Source: Actinomortierella ambigua
Lineage: Eukaryota > Mortierellomycota > Mortierellomycetes > Mortierellales > Mortierellaceae
Length of the DNA stretch: 64,000 bases
Assembly (NCBI GenBank): GCA_016098155.1
Contig: JAAAJB010000041.1
Coordinates: 1 to 64,000, forward strand
Reading direction: 5' to 3'
In this document: piece by piece, positions 1 to 11,848 of the stretch
Layout of the letters: every line of letters begins with the position of its first letter
Numbering within the stretch: the stretch's first letter is position 1
Made by a program: the position numbers and the translations under genes
The notes under the pieces: generated by a model
What the model was told of the DNA's origin: nothing
What the model saw: the letters and a program-made list of their open reading frames with translations, nothing else
The model's database searches: none

Positions 1-25
1 TCTTCTTCTTCTTCTTCTTCTTCTT

Positions 26-56
<31 letters not shown>

Positions 57-69
57 TTCTTCTACTTCT
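1..69. repeat. (TCT)n trinucleotide microsatellite at the window edge
   Basis: Eighteen or so uninterrupted TCT units run in from the left edge and then decay (TTA, TAC interruptions) by about position 69. The true length is unknown because the window cuts it. No reading frame of interest crosses it. Confidence 0.95.
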
Positions 70-514
70 GTAGTCGTCTTTAGGGCAGCTGATCGGCAAA
101 TGCAGCATTTTGACGAAGGTTCTGGAGAGCAAGAGGTACTCGTAATTAGTAGTGTGGTGACAGCCAGATCATAATTAAGAGTGCTGCCATTCCAAGACTA
201 AGGAGGACCCAGCGTCAACTGCTAACTAAACGTCAAACAGGATGGCATGTCATCCGTTTTGCAATAGACAGGAAATAGTGCAGAAGAGTCCTTGTTTTCG
301 TAGAAATACTTAACTGTCTTCTTCTCGAGCATGACTTTCTTGAAAAAGAGAACGACTCGGAGTATTTAGTAGCGCCCTATGAAACCAGCCGGAATAACGC
401 AGCTCTTTTGACCCCTTTGTTGCACCACTAAATATTTTGATAATAATTGGTTTGATAAAATCATGATGTTTAAATCTACTAAATAAAAGTGATATGGACG
501 ATTTGATGGCTGCT

Positions 515-928
515 CTATGGTTCGGACGGCATAGGGGGTCCTCCTTGGATGAGGAGTTGAATGAACTGACCGGCATAATTAATGTAAGCCTGCAGTTCGT
601 CATTGTTTGTTGTAAACAGAAGTCGATGACTACGTCCATCACTTGTGGCAAGATAAAGGTTAGGAACAACTCCGGTGAGAGTGTATTTGGTGGGAGTCCC
701 TTGGGCGTCGGTAATAGTGACGGTGGAAGGAAGAGTGCGGTACTGGTCTTTAAACCAACCGTAATAAATATATTGTTTAAAGTCGTCGTCGCCAATGGTT
801 GTGTATTTTATTGGGTGCGGGAGAGAGCCAGCATCGAAATAATCATTTCCCTGCACCAGACAGTTGTTGGCGATGGAAAACAACGCGATTATCATGACAA
901 AAAAGGAAAGAGGGGAGCGAGCAACCAT
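515..928 (-). CDS. small secreted orphan protein (137 aa)
   Basis: Single-exon gene starting at an ATG in a good context (ACCATGG) and ending ...PMPSEP. The first 25-28 residues form a classical signal peptide: a basic n-region (MVARS), a hydrophobic stretch rich in F, I, A and L, then a likely cleavage just before GNDYF. The mature part of about 110 residues is Tyr-, Gly- and Thr-rich, has no cysteine and no domain I recognise. Its beta-prone strings (TVTITDAQGTPTKYTLTG, LYLATSDGRSHRLLFTT) suggest a small beta-sheet fold; that is inference. A TATA box lies about 104 bp upstream of the start. A second open frame on the same strand (310-795) overlaps it and is rejected. No family can be named; a small secreted protein or effector-like role is possible but unproven. 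Confidence 0.7.
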   Translation of the reverse strand: MVARSPLSFFVMIIALFSIANNCLVQGNDYFDAGSLPHPIKYTTIGDDDFKQYIYYGWFKDQYRTLPSTVTITDAQGTPTKYTLTGVVPNLYLATSDGRSHRLLFTTNNDELQAYINYAGQFIQLLIQGGPPMPSEP

Positions 929-3870
929 GGTTCAGAGCTGAGACGAAGAAACAAGACGACTGCCAGTAGAGGGGGGTGGTATATGATGGGATGACAAAAG
1001 AAATGGCGAAAGAAGTTGTGTGGTCTGCCTATTTTATAGTGGGACTTTTTTCTCCTTTGATCACGAGCATTCATGCGAAAGTCCACTTCTGTTGTCTACT
1101 CCTGTTACCGATGTAGAACTGTCGAAAGGAAACAATGGGGCAAGAACACGGTCAGCGCCAGTGAATAATATGATACATGGTTCCACGAAAGGCACATTAG
1201 GCCTGCCCTACATTTTCATGCTCCTTTTTGGCGGAGAGCTGGTTTTGGTGCTCCTACTCTCATACCAATGAAATCTTCACCTCCTTGAAGGCTTGTTTGC
1301 ATCCCCCCTTCTTCACTCTGCCCTTGATCTCTTTTTTCTATCCTTTCAAGCATAACTCCTTCCTCACTCTGACCCTTGACTTTTTTTTCTAGCATACCCC
1401 CTCCTCGCTCTGCCCTTGATCTTTTTTTCCTGTCCTGTCAAGCATACCTCCTTACTCACTCCCACATATCGCCGACACCCCACCATTACTCAGTCTCCAG
1501 TCAGATCATATCCATCGCACGGTGCCTCCCACCCTCCACTACCCCACCTGAGGAGAAGGGTGTACGTGGACAGTGGCACAAACGAACAAAGCTGCGCGGT
1601 GTATTCGGGGAATATGTTGCTATGCAAAGTGATAATAGTGTCTATCGACATGGCATCGTGAACGTCATTCCTGACACCCGTTCATGAGTCATTCCTGCTC
1701 ATGTGGTGGACGATGACCTTAACGGTCAAGTCTCCACGAGCTTGCGTGCTCCACATGCAAAGACGGTTGAGGCACAATCTCAGATCCGCAGGTTAGCTGA
1801 TTGAATCTTTCATACAACTCTATCGAGTCATTGATCGCACTTTTTGTTTTATGATACAACAAGAATATGAACAAACGCTAAGAGAACATGGGATAGAGAA
1901 ATGGGGTGGGGGCCCTCTCCCTCTCCAGAGGAAAAGTGTGCCTTTGGTGAAGCAATATTAATCTTTGACAGGAAGCAGCAGCACACGCGACAGCCGCTCA
2001 AGGAGGACAAGATGCAAGGGCAAGTAGTTGGTAGGCACCGAGGCAAGAGACAGATGTGACAATGCATGGAACTGCTTCAAAATGTCCCACATCACATTGA
2101 GCGACGAGGTCGAATGCACTGGGGAAAGCCACCGAACGTCACTCTGTCAAAAGCGCTGGATAACAGTCTATGCACCCAGGGAGACAAAAGATAAACATGA
2201 AGACTGGATGGATGGTGAAGGTGTGGCAGGCCATATGAAAACCATGCTGCACACGATGTACAAAGCAGCGCGCGCTCTCGCTGCTGCATGACACCGTCTG
2301 TTCGTCGCCGTTGTCGCTCGCTATGCATCACTCACTCGCTCGTTAATAAATGACAATCGACTCATTTACAACGGCTTGTTCGTTGTAGACGACGCGGTAT
2401 CGTCTTATTATAGCTATGAAGGCGCGAGCCTCACCATCTCTGTGCTCCTGTCCTGGTGTACTCTAAGCACGACCACAATAGGACCAGTTTCACCAAACTC
2501 CTCATTTCCCATTTCTCTCTCACGTTCCTGCAGGGTCAATTGCCAATGGGTTCTGACCGACCCAAGCAATGCCTGGCGGCATTGCCACTTTCGTGTCCAT
2601 TGGCCAGGACAAAGGCCGTCATTTCTCATTCTGGCTTCTAGCAACACGAAATGAGCCCATTTCATGGACCGTGTACACATCACACCCCGCCCACCGAGAC
2701 CAGAACCACCAACGCATTTGTTCGGAGTGAACCTTAGCGGAGTTAAGCTTGGCGAAGGCCAATGGGATTGGGATGTCAACTGGAGGCGACCATGAACAGG
2801 CCGAAAGGCAATGAATGACTAAGGGGAGGTGGATTGTGGTGAGTGTGAATGCAAAAATTCTCGAAAGTGCATTTCAGACTGCAAGAAATAGAGGGAATAC
2901 CTTACCAAGTCGGACGCGGTATGTGGAAACAAATCCCGTGCAATGCGCGTGTTCTTGGCATACTTTTTCTATTTCAAACGCACCATGGTAGCATCCATCC
3001 CGGCCGCACGTTGGGCTGTGGCCTAGTCGCCAAGTGGGGGCATACGACCGGTTGTCATTGCACCCGTCGAATGGTTGTTGTGTACTGGTGTGAACGGCAA
3101 CTACCGTGCAAGTTTACGCCAATAGCAGTCGGTGGCGGTTGTTTTACATGGGCTCAGCTAAAAGGCCGCCACTCTTTCTTCTGGTGCATTGTATTCTAAT
3201 GACCCCTTAGTACCGTGCCAGGAGGAACTACTCATGGCGGCACCGTATCCAGCAGCCTTTTTTTTATTTTGCTGTGCAAAGAGAAGTAGTTGTTCCGAGC
3301 ATGATTTCATGGTGTTGGCAGTGGTGGATGGGCGCATGGTAATCGTTAGGCTGGTTTCCATTGAAGGGATTCGGGTCGTCCCTGCAAAGAGACAGTGTCA
3401 AGGAGCCATCGGTTGTTCCTGTTCGGATCTGAAGGCACCGGCCAATTGTGACAAACACTCAAAGCGAACCAGTCTTTGAGGTTGCCATCCATATTTCATT
3501 ATTTCATTAATGTAACAGATGCTAGTGTATGTAACGAGATGGAAGTTTTGCTATCCGGGGATCTTCATAAATTCGAAAGGGTAGAAGGAAAACAGGAAAA
3601 TAAATTAACACTCTCTCCCCATTGTGTATTGTACTCCCCTTCGATCCACAACATTTATACTACGAGGCCAACCAAAATCCACTTTCGACAGAACAACAAA
3701 AAAACATGAGCAAAAGGATTAAAAATTCAATAATTGTACAGGGCACAAGATGAGAGGGCTGAAGAGTGGGGGAGAAGATGAAGCTATAACAGAAATAAAC
3801 TAACAAGTGGTATGGGGGGTGCGTCTAAAATAACAAAAAAAAACATCAAAAACAAAAGAGACAAAATAGT
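929..3870. other. intergenic, no supported gene
   Basis: Apart from the TATA box at 1032 nothing coding can be supported. Open frames here (longest about 120 codons) lack codon structure, splice context or family resemblance. The last 300 bp are AT-rich with A-runs and are probably the 3' flank of the HSF-type gene, which ends at 3871. Confidence 0.5.
1032..1038 (-). promoter_or_regulatory. TATA box of the small secreted protein gene
   Basis: The minus strand reads TATAAAA inside CTATAAAATAGG, 104 bp upstream of the ATG at 928. The spacing is ordinary for a fungal TATA box followed by a 60-70 nt leader. It supports the ATG chosen for the 515-928 gene. Confidence 0.55.
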
Positions 3871-6800
3871 CTACTGCTGAAGTGGGGGCTGAGTGCTATA
3901 GGCTGCAGCAACGCCTCGTGGAGGAGAGGCTGCGCCGCCGTGGTGAATCATCGACGACGACTGACGGTGGTGGTGGGAGGCATTATGATGATGTGAGTGA
4001 GCATGGCTGCGCTCACGAACATGTGTTCCGTTAGGACCATACTCTGATACCTCTGGAGCGCCGTGTGGACCATGCCCTCCAGCAACCATGGCCAACGGGT
4101 GGTGTGGACCCTGGTGGTGACCAAGGTGTCCTGGATGGGGTGAAGTTGCTTGGTGCTGCTGCTGTTGCTGTCGAGCAGGGGGCACACCACCAGGTTGCTG
4201 CCCCTGTTGCTGTGGTGGTGGTGGTGGCTGATGGTGTGGCGCCTGGCCATAGGCGCCTTGGGGACCACCAGACGTTGGGTATGCAGCTGGGTCGTATGGT
4301 CCGTTTGTATCTTCAGTTCCGGAAGCGCCAAGAGGACCACGATAACCCTCGCGATGCTGATGGGTGTACATGGACGTGCTACCAGAACGGCTGTAGGCAT
4401 GTCCTGGATGGAAGTTACCACTGGCTGATGAGGAGCTGGTAGCGGGAGCCGACGGTCCCGAGTACGAGCCTGTGTGGCTGTGACCATGGCCAAAGCGCTG
4501 AGCAGAGTGCTGGTGGTGGTGAGTCATTTCGTGTTCAGCTTTGCGTTTAGCAGGCACATGCGATGGCGAGTGCATGTCCTCTGGGGTGATGCGCTCCAGG
4601 CGGTCCCGCATCCACTCGATCGTCTGATACTGCGCTTTCTGGACGTCTTGCATCTCAAGCGTCAGTTGCCTCAGCGAGGAGTACGACTCTTCCATGAATG
4701 ACATCTTCTTCTCCAACTGCCTCACATACTGAGGAATCCATTCGAGGAGCTGGGGCTCACTCATGGACGGTGTGGGTGGTGATGTAATGGGCAATGCTGG
4801 CTGCAACGACGAGGAAGATACACTAGAATACGACGAGTGTCTCTGAGGCTGAGGGGGCTGTTGTTGTGGGGCCTGCTGTTGTTGCTGCTGTTGTTGTTGT
4901 TGTGGCAGTGGTTGCTGCTGCTGTTGTTGTTGTTGTTGCTGTTGCTGCTGCTGTTGTTGTTGTTGTTGTTGTGGCATAGTAGCTGCACCTGGCGGCCGGG
5001 TGATTGGTTGCTGCTGATGCGAAGCAGATTGCTGAAGCTGAGGTTGCTGCAACCCAGGATGGACATGCTCAACTGGTTGTGCCGGTGCACCTGTTGTAGG
5101 GACCAGTTGTGTAGGGGCTGTGCTTGGTGACGTCTTTGCTCGTTCATCTCCTTGGTGAATCGAGGCAGGCGCATTATGTGACAGAGCTGGAGCTCCACCC
5201 ACGCCTGCTGCAACACTAGCTGCTGCGGCCTCTCGGTACCTGGTAGCCTCCTCTGGGGGCATGGGCGGTGAAATGGGCTGCACAGGACCATGCAGCGTCG
5301 AGGAGCGATGGCGCGTGGGCACAGACTGAGCGTGCTCACTGCCGGCAGCGGAGGAAGGTCCCGTTGTCGGTGGCGAATGTGGTCGGTAGTTGGTGGGGTA
5401 AGAACCCTGCGAGGGTGTCAGCGGCAGCTTGGGTGATGCTTGCTGTGGCAGGCCAGGGGCTGGGTATGGGACGTTGCTATCGGCTCTTGGGTCTACGCCT
5501 GGAGCGCTTTGGCTACGGAAGTGGCCCCCAGAGCCCGAGTATCCGGCCTCGTGTTGCTGCAGATGGTATCCAGTGCTTGTCCGGTGATGGACTGGTGCGC
5601 CTGGTTGACGGTGGTTTCCAGGTTGAGCGCGAGGATCATGATGGAACGTTGGGTAACCTTGTGTCGGGGGCATATCAGGACTGTGTCCGGGTGCACCAGG
5701 TTGACCATGTGGATGGTGCTTATGGTCTATTGGGTGGTCTGTGAGACTGGCAGGCGAAGGTGGCCGCTGCATGGGATGGATCGTAGAATGTTGGCGTTCA
5801 TGAGGGTGACGGGGAGAAGAGTGAGGAGGGGAGTATGGAGAGGGATGGTGAGGGTAACCGTGCGATGGCGGCTGGTTTTGGTGAGGGTAAGACTGGGAGG
5901 GATACGGTCGATGAGATGGTGGAGGGGCTCGTTCATCGCGATGATGACTCATGTATGGGGAAGCAGACTCGATCGATGGACGCTGAACACGACCATGTGC
6001 ATACCGAGGATCACCACTTCCATAATCGACAGATCCACGCTCATCTTGCTCCACAACACCGTGAGGGAGATCGTGCCGATAGTCATGCATGGGTCTTGAG
6101 CCCATTGGCCGATAACCAGGATCTTGAGCAGGCTGACGCATGCCAGAATAACCGGAGGGGCTACCTCCTTGACCGTGATGTGGAGCAAGTGGCCGCCCGG
6201 AGGCATCCATGCCGGGCATCATGCCCGAGGCGGAGTGCCGTTGGCCAGGAATGGCACCAGACATAACGCGAGGCACTGGCTCGCGATGCATAAAGTAACC
6301 CTTATCACGCTCGTACATGACACGAGAGAACGTGGCACTCGAACTGTTGTTGGTGCGGGCAGACTTGCGCTTAATATTGTTTCGAAGATGAGGTTGATCT
6401 CGTTGAAACTCGGGGTGATAGAACTGCCAGCGTTGGGTCTCTGGGTTCTTACGATTCATTGTTGATTCCTCTGCATAAAGGAACAATTAAAATAAAATGG
6501 TTAGTAAATAGCTATAGAGTACCGCTCCCTCTTTCTTTCTTTCTTTCACTCTATCGCGAGGCCATCCCAAAAAAATAGCGTGTACATCTTCTTCTGCTAC
6601 ACATGCTTCCCTCAACCAACAGGCAAAAGGGAACAACAAGAAAACCACACAGGTCCTCTTGTGTTCATGTTTGCACAGCTGTGTGATCGCGATGGGAAAA
6701 AGGCGGTGTAAGGGGTGCGAGAAACGGGAAATGCGAGGGAGAAAGAGAAAAAGAAAGAGAGAGAGATGGTGGGGAGAAGGCACAGAAGGAAGGATACGAG

Positions 6801-7000
6801 ACACAGGTTTGGCTACTAACCTCGATCATATCGATAAACTGCACGGAAAACAATGGCATAAATTGATGAACGAGGACAGAACAGGAAGGGATGATTGTGG
6901 GTTAGCCAGCATGCTTGCCTCCATGCAAAAAAATGAACTAGCCTGTGCCATGCACCCAGGCAGTCGTTTTCCGTTACGCCGTTCCTTCCCTCCCCCTTCC

Positions 7001-7039
<39 letters not shown>

Positions 7040-8732
7040 CTCTCTCCTCTCTCTCTCTTCTCTCTCCTCTCACGAACAGATGACAGATAGTTTGGCAAGA
7101 TAGTAAACTCAGCCAGGATCACGCTTTCTCAGTCGAACTTTGGCATGCAAGGTATGGAAGCACAAAGAAAGGGAAAGTAAACTTACTCTTGTGAAAACCG
7201 TACACTAGAAAGAGTCAGCAGAGATTGAAGACAACGAGTGGTTAGATAGTGAACACATTGTTTTTTTAGGATGTCATCGCAAGGTAAAAAGCAACTTATG
7301 CAACATTGGTACCGATCATTCTCCATCGAAAAAAAACTTACTATTCAACTGTCGGACGAAACTTTGCCAGTTGTTGTGCTTGAAGAACTTGGGCAAGACT
7401 GTTGAGGCAAGCTCGATACAGTTGAAAACATAGAACATGTCCCCTGCCTCAGCCCAAGCAATCAGGTGCTGAATCGATGGATCCTCTACCATGCTGGTTT
7501 CATACGAAGAGAGCGGAGCAAAATAATGTGATGAGAAATAGTGATAGCGAATGGGCTGCGAGCAAGAGCAATATCAATCGGATCAATCAGGGCCAAGACA
7601 CGGACAAAGTGGGGAGAGGGATGTGCGAGGGGGGGAGAATAGAGGCTGTTGGCTCCACTTTTTTCATGAAAGTCTCAAGTTTCCCGCTCATGTAGTAAAG
7701 GTAGGTTTGAATCTACTTTACCAAACAAACGCTTACACCACACTACTCAACACCTTTCAACTTTAGAGCTCCTTTTGTGTATCTGTACGCTTACCTGTAC
7801 AACTTGTCGATAAACATGCTCCGCACTTTGACGTTGGCGGGGTTGTCTTGGGCCGAGCCAGATGTGGGCTCACTGCCATCGTCGTTCTTGGACGAGCTTG
7901 TCTCGACAGACTCGGATCCATCCCGCTCCTTGCCTGCATGATTGGCCTGCTCCTCGTCCATGTCATCCTCCTCGTCGCCCTCCTCGCCATCCAAAGGGTG
8001 ATGGTCCTCCTCGGAGCCGAGTCGATGGCTACTTGGAGAGACTTTGGGCGGTTGTTGGTGTCGTGAGGAGTCTAATGTTTCGTCGTTCTCGCTGAGGCTG
8101 TTGCTCCTTTCGCGATAGTGGCGGTCTGGGACGCGTCTACGCTTGCGACTCATAGACGTTGAGTAGTTGCTGTCATCTAGACCATTGCCATCGTCATCGT
8201 TGCTGCCAGGAACACTTTGGCGAGTCCTGCTCCGCGTGCGAATAAAAGAGTCCTGATCATTCTCATCGTTCGCGGTAGACCTGGAGCCACGCTGGGAGTG
8301 AGATACTGCCGCATAAGTGTAGTCAGCGTCCGCCTCTTGGCTACCGCGTCGAGACCGCCCCCGACTTGACCGCTGTTCCTCGGCTGATGTAATAGGGGTG
8401 TCGTGTTGATACCGCGGTGCTGATGACCGGAGTCGGCGGTCATGCGTGTTGTCGTCGTCGTCATCGTGGCCATCGTCGTTGTGCGCGACCCGATGGTCAT
8501 CGATGGGAGACTGCGGGTGACGTTGGTTCATAGAGTACTCGGCTGCACCAGAGTCATGTTCTTCTTTGACTCGGTTAGCATCGGATGGATAGTGATTGGG
8601 CGGATGAGGATGTGTCGCCTTTTTCTCTTGGTGTGAAGATGAAGGGTGCGGGAATGCCGATGATGCCATATCGGACAGGGCCATAAGGCGGTCTTTGCTC
8701 CCTGTCTCCACTCCTCGCTCGTGCTCCATCAT
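3871..8732 (-). CDS. HSF-type transcription factor, 1235 aa, four exons
   Basis: Exons (minus): 8732-7795, 7493-7342, 7204-7187 (18 nt), 6470-3871; the phases close exactly. Joining them gives a complete heat-shock-factor DNA-binding domain at about residues 305-405. It starts FIDKLYSMVEDPSIQHLIAW, runs through NNWQSFVRQLNMYGFHK and ends WQFYHPEFQRDQPHLRNNIK. The RQLNMYGFHK recognition-helix region is split by the 18-nt exon. The N-terminal 300 residues are disordered and acidic (poly-D/E, SR- and SS-rich). After the domain come 500 residues rich in H, P, G, S and Q, two poly-Q blocks, then a coiled coil at about residues 945-1000 (LLEWIPQYVRQLEKKM...), and a His/Gln-rich tail. The position of the domain and the late coiled coil fit an HSF/SFL1-like nuclear activator or repressor rather than canonical Hsf1. 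The start is the first ATG (MMEHERG); the frame is open upstream only through a GTG. Confidence 0.9.
4858..4974 (-). repeat. CAG/CAA repeat coding two poly-glutamine blocks
   Basis: Mixed CAG and CAA codons encode glutamine runs of about 18 and 10 residues separated by PLP, plus shorter runs, inside the low-complexity middle of the HSF-type protein just before its coiled coil. Mixed codons suggest some stabilisation compared with pure CAG, but length variation between strains is likely. Confidence 0.9.
7003..7074. repeat. (CT)n microsatellite in intron 3 of the HSF-type gene
   Basis: Imperfect CT/TCTC tract on the plus strand, read as GA on the transcribed (minus) sense strand. It lies in the 716-nt intron between the 18-nt exon and the last exon. 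A similar GA-rich stretch on the plus strand follows at 6735-6780 in the same intron. Confidence 0.9.
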
Positions 8733-11700
8733 AGCGTGGATATTTTTAGTGAATAGAATTCGGGGAGGCAGAGGAGTGTCGAGGTGAAGAAACGTGGGGT
8801 AAGGTTGAGGCGTTCCTTGTCTTGTGTATTGAAAATGAGGAAAGGAAGGGGGGGGGAGATGGTGGTCAAGGTCCTTGGACACGTTTCTTTACGCCGGGCT
8901 CTTCCTATAGTATGAAGTTGAGAGAACAACAGCAAAGAAAAAAAAACATCCACGGGGCACAATAATGTCAGAGAACGGAACGACCCAACGAGGAAGGGAA
9001 AAAAAAGGTTACATGGTATCAGAAGCGGGGTGTCCACCATGCACTCATGCGAAAATGACTGGAGGGGGTGGAAGGGGTCAAACTGTGGTTGCGTGCATCA
9101 GCGCAGCCTTCGTTTTTTCTCTCTTTTCTCCTCTTCTCTCCTCTCATTCCCTTTCTCTCTCTCTCTCTCTCTCTTTTCCTCGAGTAGATGAAAGGGGGAG
9201 GGAAGCGAATGTGAGGAGGCACCAGACGCGAGACTGTGGATGCAACCCAAAAAAAAAAAAAAAAAAAAAACGGTCATGCTTCTGGAGAAGGATGCCTTTG
9301 GTTGGCAGATCGGGGGTTAGGAGGAGGGGAAAGGACGCGGCTGAGTGACATCAGAGAAACCAGCACCCAAAAAAAAGGAACGGGGTCACAAGTTGTGGAA
9401 GGAGGATAAGGAGAAACGTGGACGTGGAGCACACAAAAGGGCATCTCTCCCGAGGATGAGAGGAAAAAGAAAGAAAAAAAAAGATACGGAGACATCATGG
9501 CTGCGATGATGCATATACGAGGCCGACCATCAAATCAAATGACGGAGATGATGGGGTCGACTGACAAAGCAGGAGGAGAAAGAGGAAGAAGAAGAAGAAG
9601 AAGAAGAAGAAGAAGAAAAAGGGATCATTTGATCTGCTCCGGCCCACGGAAGGAAAAGAAGGAAAAGAAAAAAGGACAGAGATGATAGAGATAGAGAGGA
9701 GTAGGGAGCAGAGGAGCACCAAGAATCAGTTGTGTCAGATGGACAGCAACCAAATGTAGTCGTAATAGACGAGATGCGATAGTGGGATGATAGAGTGGAG
9801 AAAAACAGACAGGCAGTAGAGGGGAGAGAGAGAGAGAGAGAGAGAGAAATAGAGACAGACAGAGAAAGATGGTTGGGGGTGGGAGAGACCCACGAATTGT
9901 GTGTGTATGTGTATGTGTATGTGTGTATGTGGGGGGGGGGGATGGGGGTTCAGCATAGAGTAGTGATAAAGCAACGTGGGGGGTGGGAAGCGATTGTGTG
10001 ATGCATGAATGCGTTACGTTGAGTTGTGGCTTCTTCTTCAGGACTAGAGGGACAACCAGGATGGAAAAGATTCAAGATGCCGTGGAAGATCTAAATACAA
10101 TGGGAGGGGACGAAGGGACAGAGTCAAAAGAAATGAAAAGAAGGAAGAAAAGAGAGGGAACAAAAATGTACAACAAGGAAAAAAAGACTTGGAGGAGGAG
10201 GATGTGTTCGTTTTTGCACAGTGTGGAGGGAGCGGGGAGACCTTTGCTCAGGCATGGGGAATGAAACAGAAAGATGCACAGGAAACAGAAGAAATTAAAA
10301 AACGACACCCGTTGCGTTGGGAAAGGCCAACGAGAATGATTGAACTCAATACTCGGAGGCGGAGTATGACTGGGGTGAAAGAGTACGAGTCGAGTGAAAA
10401 AAAAAAAAAGTAGGGGGAGGGAGGAGATCCCTGCCAGCAGGTTTAGCGCAAAAAAAAAAAATATGGCTGTGGCGCGTCACCCCTCGACTCTTTTTTAGCA
10501 CGTTACATCTGTCAGACCCAGCTCTTGGTCATCACAATCATGTACACACGACTGATACCAAGTCGCTGACACGAAATTAAAGAAAAAGGAGAGTCCGAGA
10601 AGACAAAGAACAACGAGAAGAGGAGAAGGAGAAGGGACGAGGAGGAGGAGGAGGAAGAAGAAGAACAGGATGGAAAGAAGGCGAGACGGGACAGTAGAGA
10701 ACACTGAGTGCCAGGGAAAAAGTAGAGCAGGCAAGAGAAATGGAGACGAGACGAATCAAGAGACAAAGAACCAACAGAGACAAAAAAAAATAGCCTGCAT
10801 GGGTGTTTCCGATAAAGGCACGAAATTAATGGAGGAACAATTGAAGAGCTTGAGCTGAAGGGGACAAAGGAACGGAGGTGGTGTAAAAGGAGGCAGCTAG
10901 GGAGGCCATGCAGCGAAATTGGACATGTGTGTATATGTGTCTGTGTGTTGAGCAAGCTGGCCGTTTCGGGGTCGAGAGCAAGGGATGGGTCGGGATACAC
11001 ATTTCTGTGGATACAAAAGACGCACATCGAGAAAAAAAGAACTGCAGCGCTCCAACGTTCAAGTAAGAATGAGGGCTGGCAATGGGGGGAGAAGATGGGA
11101 GAAGGGGCCGAGGAGAGGAGGGATATGGAGAGAGAGAGAGAGAAAGAGACGCGGCCAAAGGGAGGGAGGGAACCATCACATCGAACGAACGAACAAAAAA
11201 AAAGCAGGGAGAAGCAAGCACAAACACACAACAACCTCGCATAGACCGTGGGTGCCGTTTTGTGGTTTTTTTGCCTGTACGCCCAAGGTTGCCTTGTTCT
11301 GTCTGAAGAGTATATGTTGCGTGTAGTGTATGTGGTGTTGTTTGTGTATATGTACGTTGCTTAAATTACATCCCAACATGCCATCCCATGGACACGCCCA
11401 TATACCTTTCTCGTCTCTCATTCGCGCCTCCCTCATATACCCCCCCAGCCCACATTTGTTACCTCCTTCTCCATCACTGCTTTGCAATGATCCATTGGTA
11501 TCATGGTCATGGTGCTTAAAAAAATGTCGTTCTGAAGAAGACGCCTGCAACGTACACATGTACGGTACGAATGGAGCAACTGACAAAGGAGAGAAGAGTG
11601 GTTCAGGAGAAGGGGCAGGAGTGTGGAGAGACGTGCTCAAGGGACAAAAGATAGCATGGAGAAATGTCATTAAGCAGGCAAACCCAGGAGGCCCTTCAGT

Positions 11701-11816
11701 TTGTGCGTAAACGTGATAACAACAGCAACAACACAGGCCCAGTTATTCACTAGCAACAAACAACGACTACATGGTAGCTCAGACTTCGTTGACCGAGGTG
11801 AGAGAAGAGACAGAAA

Positions 11817-11848
<32 letters not shown>

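Noticed and set aside
310..795. 161-codon open frame on the minus strand
   Set aside because: It overlaps the 515-928 secreted-protein gene in another frame, is Ser/Leu/Phe-rich without domain or signal peptide, and its composition is that of a shadow frame.
10512..11234. 240-codon minus-strand frame rich in Ser, Phe and Leu
   Set aside because: It is generated by the pyrimidine-rich complement of GA/GGA tracts; no codon structure, no splice context, no recognisable motif.
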